Assembly: GCA_963841405.1 (NCBI GenBank)
Contig: CAWJCM010000011.1
Coordinates: forward strand, 1 to 64,000
Length of the DNA stretch: 64,000 nucleotides
Direction: 5' to 3'
Origin: DATBLE01 sp963841405
GTDB taxonomy: Bacteria; Actinomycetota; Thermoleophilia; Gaiellales; Gaiellaceae
A program made the translations under genes and the position numbers. Below the pieces are notes generated by a model. The model did no database searches and was not told the DNA's origin. It worked only from the letters and a program-made list of their open reading frames with translations. Below are positions 49,485 through 57,572 of this stretch, piece after piece; within the stretch, counting starts at the first letter, position 1, and each line of letters starts with the position of its first letter.

Positions 49485-50170
49485 CGAAGCCCGACGGGGG
49501 CGCAAAGACCGGAGATGGGCGAAGCCTGCCCCTACTCGCTCGGCCCGACCCACCGACTCGAGAGCGAGCAGCGCCTCGCCCGGCAGCGGGAACCAGCGGA
49601 TCCGCTCGAACTCGGGCGTCAGCTCCGGATCGGGAAGCGGGAGACCGTCGGTGAGACCCGAGGCCCGGCTGTCCGTTTCCAAACCGCGCGCCAGCTCGAT
49701 CGCATAGAGCGGGTGCCGGCGGACACGTCATAGATCCAGCGGAGCAACGACCCTGAGATGCTCGGCACCGTTCCGGCGAGGACACGTCTGAGCTCGCCGA
49801 CCGTGAGCGGGCCGAGCTCGAGCAAGCTCGTAGCTCGGCGGCGCGAAGGCGGTTGACGCGGCAAGGGATCGCCGGGGTCCGCCCCGGCTCTCGTCGTCGC
49901 GAGCACGCCGACGGGCTCGGCCTCGAAACGGCGGAGGGCGTATCGCACTGCTCGCGCAGAGGCGGAGTCCGGCCACTGGACGTCGTCGATCGCGAGCACG
50001 ACCGGCCCGGTGTCCGCGAGACCGCGAAGCGCCGCCAGCACCGCGCGTCCCCGCGCCATCGCGTCGTCGTCACGGAGGAGCACAGGGTCGACGTCGATTT
50101 CCTCGAACAGGTCGGCGAGCCCGCGTCCGACGGCGTCCGGCGTGCGGCCCGCCAGACCGGCGTCGTTCAC
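49485..50170 (-). pseudogene. broken AAA/LuxR-type regulator gene fragment
   Basis: The minus strand encodes the middle of a large ATP-binding regulator: DTGPVVLAIDDVQWPDSASA (Walker B region, about 49970-50035), GVLATTRAG, LLELGPLTVGELRRVLAGTV and a VSAG segment. At about 49722 a one-base deletion shifts the frame; the other frame continues as PLYAIELARGLE, the normal follow-up. The Walker A region and the C-terminal helix-turn-helix are both missing, and after LPLPDPE the sequence is unrelated to the family. So this is a truncated, frameshifted relic between clpP and rplQ. Confidence 0.75.
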
Positions 50171-50232
50171 CCGTCGATTGTAGGACGGCTCTGGCGGCCG
50201 GTTTCGCGGGCCAGGCCGACGGTTCTGACGTT

Positions 50233-50709
50233 CTAGGAAGCGGCCGGAGCTTCAGTCGCGGCGGCCTCGGCCTCGGCGCGCTCCTCGGCCTCCCGGCGGC
50301 GGCGCAGGCGGAGCCGGCGGCGCTCCGAGCGCTCCTCGGCCTGCTCCTCCGCCGAGAAGTCGACGAGCTCGAGGTAGGCCATCTCGGCGGCGTCGCCGGG
50401 ACGAGGCCCGAGGCGGACGATCCGCGAATAACCGCCGGGCCGGTCCTTGAACCGCGGTGCGACCTCGGCGAACAGGGTGTGGACGACCTGCTGCGAGCGC
50501 AGATAGGCCATCGCCTGCCGGCGCGCATGGAGGTCGCCACGCCGGCCGAGTGTGATCATCTGCTCGGCGACCGGCCGTACGGCCTTCGCCTTCGTCACGG
50601 TCGTCTTGATGCGGCCGTGCTCGATCAGCGCGCCCGCGAGGTTCGCGTAGAGCGCCTTGCGGTGCGAGGCGTCGCGGCCGAGCTTCCTTCCAGAGCGATG
50701 GTGCCTCAT
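50233..50709 (-). CDS. rplQ: 50S ribosomal protein L17
   Basis: The 158-residue L17 begins RHHRSGRKLGRDASHRKALYAN-like (family start) and keeps the core to about residue 120 (YSRIVRLGPRPGDAAEMAYLELV). A charged tail rich in Arg/Glu then Ala (about 120-158) makes it longer than usual. It binds 23S rRNA near the exit tunnel. The ATG overlaps the rpoA stop by four bases; it is the last gene of the block on this strand. Confidence 0.97.
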   Translation of the reverse strand: MRHHRSGRKLGRDASHRKALYANLAGALIEHGRIKTTVTKAKAVRPVAEQMITLGRRGDLHARRQAMAYLRSQQVVHTLFAEVAPRFKDRPGGYSRIVRLGPRPGDAAEMAYLELVDFSAEEQAEERSERRRLRLRRRREAEERAEAEAAATEAPAAS

Positions 50710-51710
50710 CCCTCGCTGCCGTTGCTCCTGTCGTTGCTCCCGTCGTCGCCACGGAGCCGCAGGCCGTGCGTGGCCAGCGTCTCCTTGACCTCCTCGATCG
50801 ACTTCTTGCCGAAGTTCGGAATCGCGGCGAGCTCGTTCTCGGACTTCATCACGAGGTCTCCGATCGTCTCGATGCCGACCCGCTTGAGGCAGTTGTACGA
50901 GCGGACGCCGAGCTCGAGCTCTTCGATCGGAAAGTTCTCCATCCCGTGGGCAAGCGACGGCTCGACGGGCGCACCGCCGTCGCTGACGGCCGCCGCCTCG
51001 CCGAAGCCCTCGATCCTCTCGATGTCGGTGAAGATCGCGAGCTGGCGGATCAGGATCTCGGCTGCCTGGCCGATCGCCTCGCGCGGGTCGAGCGAGCCGT
51101 CGGTGGTGATGTCGAGCCGGAGCTTGTCGTAGTCGGTGCGCTGGCCGACGCGTGCGGCCTCGACGTCGTACGAAACCCGGCGGACCGGTGAGAACATCGA
51201 GTCGATCGGGATCACGCCGATCGTGTGCTCGGGCCCGCGGTTCAACTCGCCCGGCACGTAGCCGCGGCCGCGGCCGATGGTCAGCGTGACCTCCAGCTTG
51301 CCTTTCTCGGCCAGGTTAGCGATCTCGAGGTCCGGGTTGAGGATCTCGAGCTCGGCCGGCGCCTGGATGTCCGAGGCCTTCACCAGGCCCGGACCCTTCT
51401 TCTGGAGGCGGACCTCGACCTCGGGCGAGTCGCCGTGGAGGCGACAGATCAGGTTCTTGAGGTTGAGGATGATGTCCGTGACGTCCTCACGGACGCCCGG
51501 AAGCGTCGTGAACTCGTGCGCGACGCCCTCGATCTTCACCGAGGTCACGGCGGCGCCCTCCAGCGAGGAGAGCAGCACACGGCGCAGCGAGTTTCCGAAC
51601 GTGTAGCCGAAGCCGCGATCGAGGGGCTCGATCACGAAGACGCCGCGGTCCTCGTCGACCTCCTCGTGGACGATCTTCGGGACCTGGAATTCGATCATAC
51701 GCGTTGCCAA
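50706..51710 (-). CDS. rpoA: DNA-directed RNA polymerase subunit alpha
   Basis: The 334-residue alpha subunit has an N-terminal dimerisation domain (about 1-235) with RGFGYTFGNSLRRVLLSSLEG at its characteristic position. The C-terminal domain (about 260-320) has the LGVRSYNCLKRVGIETIGDL and NFGKKSIEEVKETL helices that contact UP elements and activators. A Ser/Asn/Asp-rich tail ends it. A perfect AT-rich hairpin separates it from rpsD, which may tune its expression relative to the ribosomal genes. Confidence 0.98.
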   Translation of the reverse strand: MATRMIEFQVPKIVHEEVDEDRGVFVIEPLDRGFGYTFGNSLRRVLLSSLEGAAVTSVKIEGVAHEFTTLPGVREDVTDIILNLKNLICRLHGDSPEVEVRLQKKGPGLVKASDIQAPAELEILNPDLEIANLAEKGKLEVTLTIGRGRGYVPGELNRGPEHTIGVIPIDSMFSPVRRVSYDVEAARVGQRTDYDKLRLDITTDGSLDPREAIGQAAEILIRQLAIFTDIERIEGFGEAAAVSDGGAPVEPSLAHGMENFPIEELELGVRSYNCLKRVGIETIGDLVMKSENELAAIPNFGKKSIEEVKETLATHGLRLRGDDGSNDRSNGSEG

Positions 51711-51730
51711 TTTCGTCCTTTCTTTTTTCT

Positions 51731-51758
51731 ATTCCAAATAGCGCGAGCTATTTGGAAT
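51731..51758 (-). other. AT-cored intercistronic hairpin between rpsD and rpoA
   Basis: ATTCCAAATAGC (51731-51742) and GCTATTTGGAAT (51747-51758) form a perfect 12-bp stem with a four-base loop, spanning the rpsD stop codon. On the transcript it is followed by an A-rich stretch, not a U-run, so it is not a standard terminator. It is one of four similar hairpins in this block (see 57940, 58518 and 58950). Confidence 0.75.
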
Positions 51759-52368
51759 ACAATTCGACGATCAACGACTCCTGCACCGGGGTGTCGATCT
51801 CGACCCGGTCGGGCCACTTGAGGATCTTGCCGGTGAGACCGTCGTGGTCGGCCTGGAGCCAAGGCGCGACCGACGCGGTCAAGTCGGTGGCGTCGCGGAC
51901 GGCCTGCTCGGCCGACGAGCCGATGCGCATCGTGATCACGTCGTTCGGCTTGACCTGGTAGCTGGGAATGTTCACGCGCCTGCCGTTGACCTGGAAGTGA
52001 CCGTGGCGGACGAGCTGGCGCGCCTGCGCACGTGAGGCGGCGAAGCCGAGCCGGTAGACCACGTTGTCCAGCCGCGTCTCCAGCATGCGGAGCAGGTTCT
52101 CACCGGTGATACCGCTCAGCCGGTTGGCCTTCTCGTAGTACGTCCGGAACTGCTTCTCGAGCAGGCCGTAGTACCGGCGCGCCTTCTGCTTCTCGCGCAG
52201 CTGGAGCAGGTACTCCGACTGCTTGATCCGGCCGCGGCCGTGCTCGCCCGGCGGGTAGCTGCGGCGCTCGATCGCGCACTTCTCGGTCAGGCAGCGCTCG
52301 CCCTTGAGGAACAGCTTCATGCCCTCGCGACGGCACTGCTTGCACTTCGGCGACCGGTCACGGGCCAT
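51748..52368 (-). CDS. rpsD: 30S ribosomal protein S4
   Basis: The 206-residue S4 is of the zinc-binding type, with Cys at 9, 12, 26 and 31 (KCKQC ... ERCLTEKC). The S4 RNA-binding fold follows (about 95-160; RLGFAASRAQARQLVRHGH). It nucleates 30S assembly on 16S rRNA and in other bacteria represses its own operon. The ATG overlaps the rpsK stop region by one base. A hairpin covers its stop codon. Confidence 0.98.
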   Translation of the reverse strand: MARDRSPKCKQCRREGMKLFLKGERCLTEKCAIERRSYPPGEHGRGRIKQSEYLLQLREKQKARRYYGLLEKQFRTYYEKANRLSGITGENLLRMLETRLDNVVYRLGFAASRAQARQLVRHGHFQVNGRRVNIPSYQVKPNDVITMRIGSSAEQAVRDATDLTASVAPWLQADHDGLTGKILKWPDRVEIDTPVQESLIVELYSK

Positions 52369-52772
52369 CAGACACGCCTCCGCTTCTTCTGCCGGACGCC
52401 GTTGTGGGCCTGCGGAGTGACGTCGCGAACGCCCAGGATCTCGAGTCCGGCCGCCTGGAGCGACCGGATCGCCGTCTCGCGCCCCGAGCCCGGCCCCTTG
52501 ACGAAGACCTCGACCTTCTGCAGGCCGTGCTCCATCCCCTTGCGTGCGGCGGCGTCGGCCGTCACCTGCGCTGCGAACGGCGTCGACTTCCGCGAGCCCT
52601 TGAAGCCGGCGGAGCCCGCCGACTCCCAGACGATCACCGCGCCGTCCTTGTCGGTCAGCGAGACGATCGTGTTGTTGAACGACGTCTTGATGTGCGCCTG
52701 CCCGATCGCGATGTTCTTCTTGACCCGGCGGCGGGTGCGCCCGCGGCCGGCTGCCTTCCTCGGGGGCGCCAC
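52368..52772 (-). CDS. rpsK: 30S ribosomal protein S11
   Basis: The 134-residue S11 lies on the 30S platform near the mRNA exit. Family segments IGQAHIKTSFNNTIVSLTD, SAGSAGFKGSRKSTPFAAQ and the C-terminal GVRDVTPQAHNGVRQKKRRR are intact. It has a basic Arg/Lys-rich start (PPRKAAGRGRTRRRVKK). The GTG start shares one base with the rpsM stop. Length and order are normal. Confidence 0.98.
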   Translation of the reverse strand: MAPPRKAAGRGRTRRRVKKNIAIGQAHIKTSFNNTIVSLTDKDGAVIVWESAGSAGFKGSRKSTPFAAQVTADAAARKGMEHGLQKVEVFVKGPGSGRETAIRSLQAAGLEILGVRDVTPQAHNGVRQKKRRRV

Positions 52773-53149
52773 TACTTCGCCGCCTTCTTGCCGCGCCCGA
52801 CCGTCTTCTTCGGGCCCTTGCGCGTGCGCGCGTTGGTCTTCGTCCGCTGGCCGTTGACCGGCAGCCCGCGGCGATGGCGGATCCCGCGATAGGCGCCGAT
52901 CTCGATCAGGCGCTTGACCGCCTGCTGGCGCTCACGGCGCAGGTCGCCCTCGACCTGGTACTGATCGTCGATGTGGCGCTGGAGCTTCGTGACCTCCTCG
53001 TCGGTGAGGTCCTTGATCTTCTCGTCGGGCGACAGGTCGAGCGCCGCGCAGATGTTGCGCGCGCCGGTCGGCCCGATCCCGTAGATGTAGGTCAGCCCGA
53101 TCTCGAGCCGCTTCTGGTTCGGGAGGTTCACACCCGCGATCCGTGCCAA
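52772..53149 (-). CDS. rpsM: 30S ribosomal protein S13
   Basis: The 125-residue S13 sits in the 30S head and contacts tRNA and S19. ARIAGVNLPNQKRLEIGLTY at the start, YIYGIGPTGARNICAA and the C-terminal YRGIRHRRGLPVNGQRTKT are canonical. The tail is lysine-rich. It follows rpmJ by nine bases. Confidence 0.98.
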   Translation of the reverse strand: MARIAGVNLPNQKRLEIGLTYIYGIGPTGARNICAALDLSPDEKIKDLTDEEVTKLQRHIDDQYQVEGDLRRERQQAVKRLIEIGAYRGIRHRRGLPVNGQRTKTNARTRKGPKKTVGRGKKAAK

Positions 53150-53158
53150 CGCTTGCTC

Positions 53159-53272
53159 CTAGCCTTGCCGTTGCTTGTGGCGGGGGTTCGTGCAGATGAC
53201 CATGGTCGTGCCGTGCCGCTTGATCACGCGGCAGCGCTCGCACATCGGCTTCACGGACGCTCTGACCTTCAT
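53159..53272 (-). CDS. rpmJ: 50S ribosomal protein L36
   Basis: The 37-residue L36 is the zinc-binding (C+) type: Cys11, Cys14, Cys27 and His32. It begins MKVRASVKPMCERC. The frame is open upstream for another 35 codons through the gap, but that stretch lacks family similarity. It follows map after a 101-base gap in which infA is normally found but is absent here. Confidence 0.95.
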   Translation of the reverse strand: MKVRASVKPMCERCRVIKRHGTTMVICTNPRHKQRQG

Positions 53273-53373
53273 CGGTACGAAACCGCCATCCTTCCTCAGT
53301 TCGACCTCGCCTTCTCGGCCCGAGATCGAAAATGGATAGAGCCACGGCACAGCGGCGGCTGCGCCGTGAGCAC
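53273..53373 (-). other. gap between map and rpmJ lacking the expected infA
   Basis: In many Actinobacteria infA (IF-1, about 72 codons) lies here. The 101 bases are too short for it and no IF-1 motif appears in any frame. The stretch is mildly AT-rich toward its middle (CTATCCATTTTCGATC on the transcript strand) and may carry a promoter for the rpmJ-rplQ part. Confidence 0.55.
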
Positions 53374-54135
53374 TCATCGTAGCAAAACGGGTGTTGCGGT
53401 CAGGATCCGCGGACCGGCCTCCGTGACTGCCACGGTGTGCTCGAAATGGGCAGAAAGCGTGCCGTCCGCGGTCGAGATCGACCACTCGTCGTCGTGGACG
53501 ACGATGTCCGGGCCACCGGCGGTGATCATCGGCTCGATCGCGAATGTCATGCCCTCGGCGAGCAGCGGCCCGCGGCCCGGCTGGCCGTAGTTGGGGATCT
53601 GCGGGTCCTCGTGCATCGACCGCCCGACGCCGTGACCGACGAGACTGCGCACGACCGAGAAGCCGGCCGCCTCGGTCACGAGCTGCACCGCGTGGGAGAT
53701 GTCCGAAAGCCGATGGCCGACCAGACACTGCTCGATGCCGGCGGCCAGCGCAGCCTGTCCCACCTCGAGCAGGCGCTCTGCGTCGGCCGAGATCTCCCCG
53801 ACCGTGAACGTGTATGCCGAGTCGGCGACGAAGCCGTCCAGCGTGACGCCGACGTCGACCGACAGGATGTCACCGTCGGCGAGCTCGTACGGGCCGGGAA
53901 TCCCGTGGACGACCATGGAGTTCGGGGAGATGCACGTCGCCGCCGGGTAACCGCGATAGCCCTTGAACGTCGGGTGGCCGCCCTGGCCGACGATGTACTC
54001 GTCGGCGAACTCGTCGAGCTCGGCGGTGGTGACGCCGGGCCGCGCGTGCTCGCCCATCAGGGCGATCGTGTCGGCCACGATCCGCCCCGCCCGGGCCATC
54101 CGCTCCAGCTCATCGGGCGACTTGCGGATGATCAC
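53374..54135 (-). CDS. map: methionine aminopeptidase, type I
   Basis: Removes the initiator Met from new proteins. The 253-residue enzyme has the five metal ligands D94, D105, H168, E201 and E232 and the substrate-side H77, in the expected spacing. It lacks the N-terminal zinc-finger extension of MapB-type actinobacterial forms. Its ATG overlaps the adk stop (ATGA), keeping the adk-map coupling of the spc operon. Confidence 0.97.
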   Translation of the reverse strand: MIIRKSPDELERMARAGRIVADTIALMGEHARPGVTTAELDEFADEYIVGQGGHPTFKGYRGYPAATCISPNSMVVHGIPGPYELADGDILSVDVGVTLDGFVADSAYTFTVGEISADAERLLEVGQAALAAGIEQCLVGHRLSDISHAVQLVTEAAGFSVVRSLVGHGVGRSMHEDPQIPNYGQPGRGPLLAEGMTFAIEPMITAGGPDIVVHDDEWSISTADGTLSAHFEHTVAVTEAGPRILTATPVLLR

Positions 54136-54711
54136 GCGGTCACCTGGTCGAGCGCGGCGCGGATCTCCGCGAAGACGGCCTCGACCGGCCGGTCGGCATG
54201 GATCCCGACGACGTTCCCCCGCGTCGAGCGGTAGTACTCGACCAGGGGAGCCGTCTCGCGGTCGTAGATCGCCAGCCGCTTGCTGATCGCCTCCGGGGTG
54301 TCGTCGGTCCGTTCCTCTTGGGCTGCCCGCTTCGCCAGCCGCTCGAGCAGCACCTCGCGGTCGCCGACCTGGAGCTGGAAGACGACGTCGAGGTCGCGCC
54401 CGAGCCGGGCCAGGAGTTCGTCGAGCGCTTCGGCCTGAGCGGTGTTCCGCGGGAACCCGTCCAGAACGAAGCCGGGGATGGTGTCACCGCGGTCGAGCCG
54501 CGACTCGATCAGCTCGACGATGGTCGCGTCGTCGACGAGGTCGCCCCGGTCGTAGATCTCCCGGACCCGGCGGCCGAGCGCGGTGTCGAGCTCCTTGATC
54601 TCGCGGATCATGTCCCCGGTCGCGACCTGCGGAATACCGTAGGTGCTGCGAGATCAGCTTCGCCTGGGTTCCCTTCCCGGCCCCCTGGGGCCCCAACAGG
54701 AGAAGGTTCAT
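54132..54711 (-). CDS. adk: adenylate kinase, frameshifted in this sequence
   Basis: Interconverts ATP, AMP and ADP. The start MNLLLLGPQGAGKGTQAKLI (ATG at 54711, P-loop GPQGAGKGT) is in one frame. From about residue 23 the rest (VATGDMIREIKELD-like, then FVLDGFPRNTAQAEALDELL and the LID to the C-terminus at 54132) is in another. Removing one G of the GG pair at 54642-54643 restores a normal enzyme of about 192 residues. Because adk is essential, a sequencing or assembly error is more likely than real loss. It is coupled to map and follows secY after a repeat insertion. Confidence 0.88.
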
Positions 54712-54733
54712 CTGGCTCCGTTCTCGTGGCGAG

Positions 54734-54891
54734 ACCATCCGCCGCCGGAGCCGGGCTTTGCCCGGCGGGAGGCACAACTCGGCTGGAGCAACGTCAGAAC
54801 AACCACGTCCTGGGCCGGCTCCGTCACGTTAAGAAGCCTAGACGGCGCGCGCAAGGAGGGGGTCAACGGGGGAACCAGGGGTTCCCCCGTT
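54734..54891. repeat. complete dispersed element inserted between secY and adk
   Basis: A type A palindrome (54750-54766, GCCGGG/CCCGGC) with GCCGCCGGA and GGGAGGC flanks, a middle with GGCCGGCTCCG, then GCAAGGAGGGGG and a type B palindrome (54865-54891, AACGGGGGAACC/GTTCCCCCGTT). The type B hairpin begins inside the secY stop codon on the minus strand. The element lengthens the secY-adk gap to 178 bases inside an otherwise tight operon. Confidence 0.85.
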
Positions 54892-56143
54892 ACCGAAGGA
54901 AGCCCTCGTACGACCGCATCATCATCTGCGACTCCATCTGGCGCATGGTGTCGAGCGCGACTCCGACGATGATCAGCAACGAGGTGCCGCCCAGGAACGT
55001 GCTTGTCGACTGCGAGAAGTGGAAGAACTGGATGAGGAACGTCGGCAGCACGGCGACGACCGCCAGGTAGAGCGATCCCGGCAGCGTCAACCGCGAGAGC
55101 ACACGGTCGAGGTACTGCGCCGTCGGCGGACCTGGCCTGATCCCGGGAATGTAGCCGCCGTACTTCCGGAGGTTCTCGGCCTGGTCGACCGGATTGAACT
55201 GGACCGCCGTGTAGAAATAGGTGAAGACGATGATCAGGAGGGCCTCGATCGCCAGGTAGGGCCAGTCGGTCTGCGTGAAGTGCCGGTTGATCCAGGGCTG
55301 CGTCTGCGGGAAGAACTGGCCGATCGTCGGCGGGAAGGCCATCACCGCCGCAGCGAAGATGATCGGGATGACGCCCGCCATGTTCACGCGCAGCGGTAAG
55401 TAGGTCGAGCCTCCCGCAGTCATGCGTCGCCCGACCTGACGCTTCGCGTACTGGATCGGGATGCGCCGCTGGCCCTCCTGCATGAAGACGACGGCGACGA
55501 TCACGGCGAGCGCGAGCAGCGGGAAGAACAGCTTGGTGGTCGGCCCGCCGTCGATCCACGCGCGAACGGCGAGCGGGGCACGGTCGATGATCGAGGCGAA
55601 GATCAGCAATGAGATGCCGTTGCCGACGCCGCGCTTCGTGATCTGCTCGCCGAACCACATCAGCAGCGTCGTGCCGGCGGTCAGCGTGACCACGATCAGG
55701 ACGAGGCGGCCCGTGTTGGCGCTGAGGATGTGCTGGCGGCGGAAGAGGTACGAGTAGCCGATCGCCTGCGCGGCCGCGAGGACGACGGTCAGATAGCGCG
55801 TGTACTGGTTGATCTTGGCGTAGCCGGCCTCGCCCTCCTTCTGCAGCTGCGCGAGTGACGGAACGACCACCGCCCCCAGCTGCAGGATGATCGACGCCGT
55901 GATGTACGGCATGATCCCGAGCGCGAAGATCGAGAAGCGCGAGAGCGCGTTCCCGGAGAACAGGTTGAGCAGGCCGAGGACCGTGCCGCCCTGGTTGCCG
56001 AAGTAGGTCTTGATCTGGTCGGAGTCCACACCCGGCGCGGGAATGAAGCTCCCGAGGCGGTACAGGGCGAGGACGAAGGCGGTGAAGAGGAGCCGGCGGC
56101 GGAGCTCGGGTACCCGCCAGGCGTTGGCGATCCACGAGAGCAT
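54890..56143 (-). CDS. secY: protein translocase subunit SecY
   Basis: The 417-residue channel protein of the Sec translocon has ten membrane helices. It starts LSWIANAWRVPELRRRLLFT; helix 2 and the plug region contain GIMPYITASIILQL, and the cytoplasmic loop before helix 9 ENLRKYGGYIPGIRPG is conserved. The ATG at 56143 is preferred over upstream frame codons that overlap rplO. It follows rplO after seven bases and precedes the inserted repeat. Confidence 0.98.
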   Translation of the reverse strand: MLSWIANAWRVPELRRRLLFTAFVLALYRLGSFIPAPGVDSDQIKTYFGNQGGTVLGLLNLFSGNALSRFSIFALGIMPYITASIILQLGAVVVPSLAQLQKEGEAGYAKINQYTRYLTVVLAAAQAIGYSYLFRRQHILSANTGRLVLIVVTLTAGTTLLMWFGEQITKRGVGNGISLLIFASIIDRAPLAVRAWIDGGPTTKLFFPLLALAVIVAVVFMQEGQRRIPIQYAKRQVGRRMTAGGSTYLPLRVNMAGVIPIIFAAAVMAFPPTIGQFFPQTQPWINRHFTQTDWPYLAIEALLIIVFTYFYTAVQFNPVDQAENLRKYGGYIPGIRPGPPTAQYLDRVLSRLTLPGSLYLAVVAVLPTFLIQFFHFSQSTSTFLGGTSLLIIVGVALDTMRQMESQMMMRSYEGFLR

Positions 56144-56150
56144 GAGGCAC

Positions 56151-56774
56151 CTAGCTCTCTTCGGGCTCCCCGGTGGGTTCCTCGGCGGCGGGCTCCGTCT
56201 CGGCGGCTGCCTCCTCGCTCTCGGCGGGCTCGGCGGCAGCGCTGTCGGCGGCAGGAGCACCCTTCTTGTGCTTCCGCCTCTTCGGCTCGTGGGGAGGCTT
56301 GAGCCAGGTGACCGTACCGCCGGCCGCCTCGATCTTCTCGACCGCGCTCTTCGAGAACGCGTGCGCCGACACGGTCAGCTTCACGCCCAGGTCGCCGTGG
56401 CCGAGCACCTTCACGTCGCGGTTGAGGTTGCGGACGAGGCCCGCCTCCTTCAGCAGCTCGGGCGTGACCTCGGTCCCTGCGCCGAAGCGCGCGAAGTCGC
56501 GGACGTTCACGGACCAGACGCTCGTCCGGAACGGGCCGATCGGCATCGCGTCCTTCGAGGTCGAGCCGCGCTGCTTGCCCATGCGCATGTACGCCGGCAT
56601 CTGGCCGCCCTCGAAGCCTGCGCGCATGGTGTGCGAGCCCGACCGCGACTTCTGGCCCTTGATCCCGCGGCCGGAGTAGCGCCCCTTGCCGGAGCCCATC
56701 CCGCGGCCGACGCGCTTCCGCGTCTTCCGCGCCTGCGCGGGCTTGAGGTTGGAGAGGGTGAGGTCGCCGGCCAT
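56151..56774 (-). CDS. rplO: 50S ribosomal protein L15 with acidic tail
   Basis: The 207-residue L15 keeps the normal core (about 1-145; RVGRGMGSGKGRYSGRGIKG and GFEGGQMP). A 60-residue extension rich in Ala/Glu/Pro follows (SAAAEPAESEEAAAETEPAA-type). Similar tails occur on several ribosomal proteins of this operon. L15 binds 23S rRNA late in 50S assembly. It follows rpmD by four bases. Confidence 0.97.
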   Translation of the reverse strand: MAGDLTLSNLKPAQARKTRKRVGRGMGSGKGRYSGRGIKGQKSRSGSHTMRAGFEGGQMPAYMRMGKQRGSTSKDAMPIGPFRTSVWSVNVRDFARFGAGTEVTPELLKEAGLVRNLNRDVKVLGHGDLGVKLTVSAHAFSKSAVEKIEAAGGTVTWLKPPHEPKRRKHKKGAPAADSAAAEPAESEEAAAETEPAAEEPTGEPEES

Positions 56775-56778
56775 CTAG

Positions 56779-56955
56779 CTAGGGCTTCTCCACCTTCACC
56801 AGGTGGTTGACCTTCCTGAGCATACCGGCGAGGACCGGGCCTTCCTCGTGCTCGGCGCTGCGACCGATCTTGCCGAGGCCGAGCGCGCGCAGCGTCCCTC
56901 GATGCTTCTCGCTGTGGCCGATCTGGCTGCGGACCTGGGTGACCCTCACCTTCAC
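56779..56955 (-). CDS. rpmD: 50S ribosomal protein L30
   Basis: A 58-residue L30: VKVRVTQVRSQIGHSEKHRG at the start, then LRALGLGKIGRSAEHE and LAGMLRKVNHLVKVEKP at the end, all family-typical. The GTG at 56955 overlaps the rpsE stop (GTGA). It is easily missed because of its size; its place between rpsE and rplO is standard. Confidence 0.95.
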   Translation of the reverse strand: MKVRVTQVRSQIGHSEKHRGTLRALGLGKIGRSAEHEEGPVLAGMLRKVNHLVKVEKP

Positions 56956-57572
56956 GATTTCTCCTCACTCGGCTGCTCCGTCGCAGCCTCGTGTGTCGCC
57001 GGCTCCGCGGCGGCTGAGGCCCCGGCGGGCTCTTGGCTCGGCGACGGGGCGGCGACGGGCAATACCTGCGAGATCGTCAGGCCCCTGATGCGCGCCACGT
57101 CTTCCGGGCGCCGCAGGCTCTTCAGCCCGTTGACGGTCGCCTTCAGCATGTTGATCGGGTTCGTCGTGCCGAGGCTCTTGGCGAGGATGTCGCGAATCCC
57201 GGCCAGCTCGAGGACCGCGCGCACGCCGCCGCCGGCGATCACGCCAGTGCCCTCGCTGGCGGGCCGGAGCAGCACGCGGGCCGCGTCGGAGCGCCCGAGG
57301 ATCTCGTGCGTGATCGTCGTGCCGTGCTTCGGCACCGTGAAGAGGTTCTTCTTCGCGTCGTCGACGGCCTTCGAGATCGCCAGCGGCACCTCGCGGGCCT
57401 TTCCGTAACCCACACCGACGCGATCGACCTCGTCGCCGATCACGACCAGCGCGGTGAACGAGAACCGCCGGCCGCCCTTGACCACCTTGGCGACGCGGTT
57501 GATCTCGACCACGCGCTCCTTGAGCTCGCGCGTCTCCTCCCGCGCGAACACCTCACGCTCGACACTCGTCAA
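56952..57572 (-). CDS. rpsE: 30S ribosomal protein S5 with Ala/Glu tail
   Basis: The 206-residue S5 has the double-stranded RNA-binding-like domain (about 15-80; RVAKVVKGGRRFSFTALVVI) and the C-terminal core (GTGVIAGGGVRAVLELAG). A tail from about 172 contains AEPATHEAATEQPS at 189-202. Fourteen residues of that tail reappear almost unchanged in the S17 extension, and the DNA (56967-57009) is 39/43 identical to 61118-61160. S5 acts in decoding fidelity and helicase function. Its start overlaps the rplR stop by four bases. Confidence 0.97.
   Translation of the reverse strand: MTSVEREVFAREETRELKERVVEINRVAKVVKGGRRFSFTALVVIGDEVDRVGVGYGKAREVPLAISKAVDDAKKNLFTVPKHGTTITHEILGRSDAARVLLRPASEGTGVIAGGGVRAVLELAGIRDILAKSLGTTNPINMLKATVNGLKSLRRPEDVARIRGLTISQVLPVAAPSPSQEPAGASAAAEPATHEAATEQPSEEKS

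Noticed and set aside
53273..53378. A hidden infA in the map-rpmJ gap, or an N-terminal extension of L36
   Set aside because: The gap is shorter than IF-1 and shows no IF-1 motif; the in-frame extension of L36 has no similarity and L36 ends are otherwise standard.
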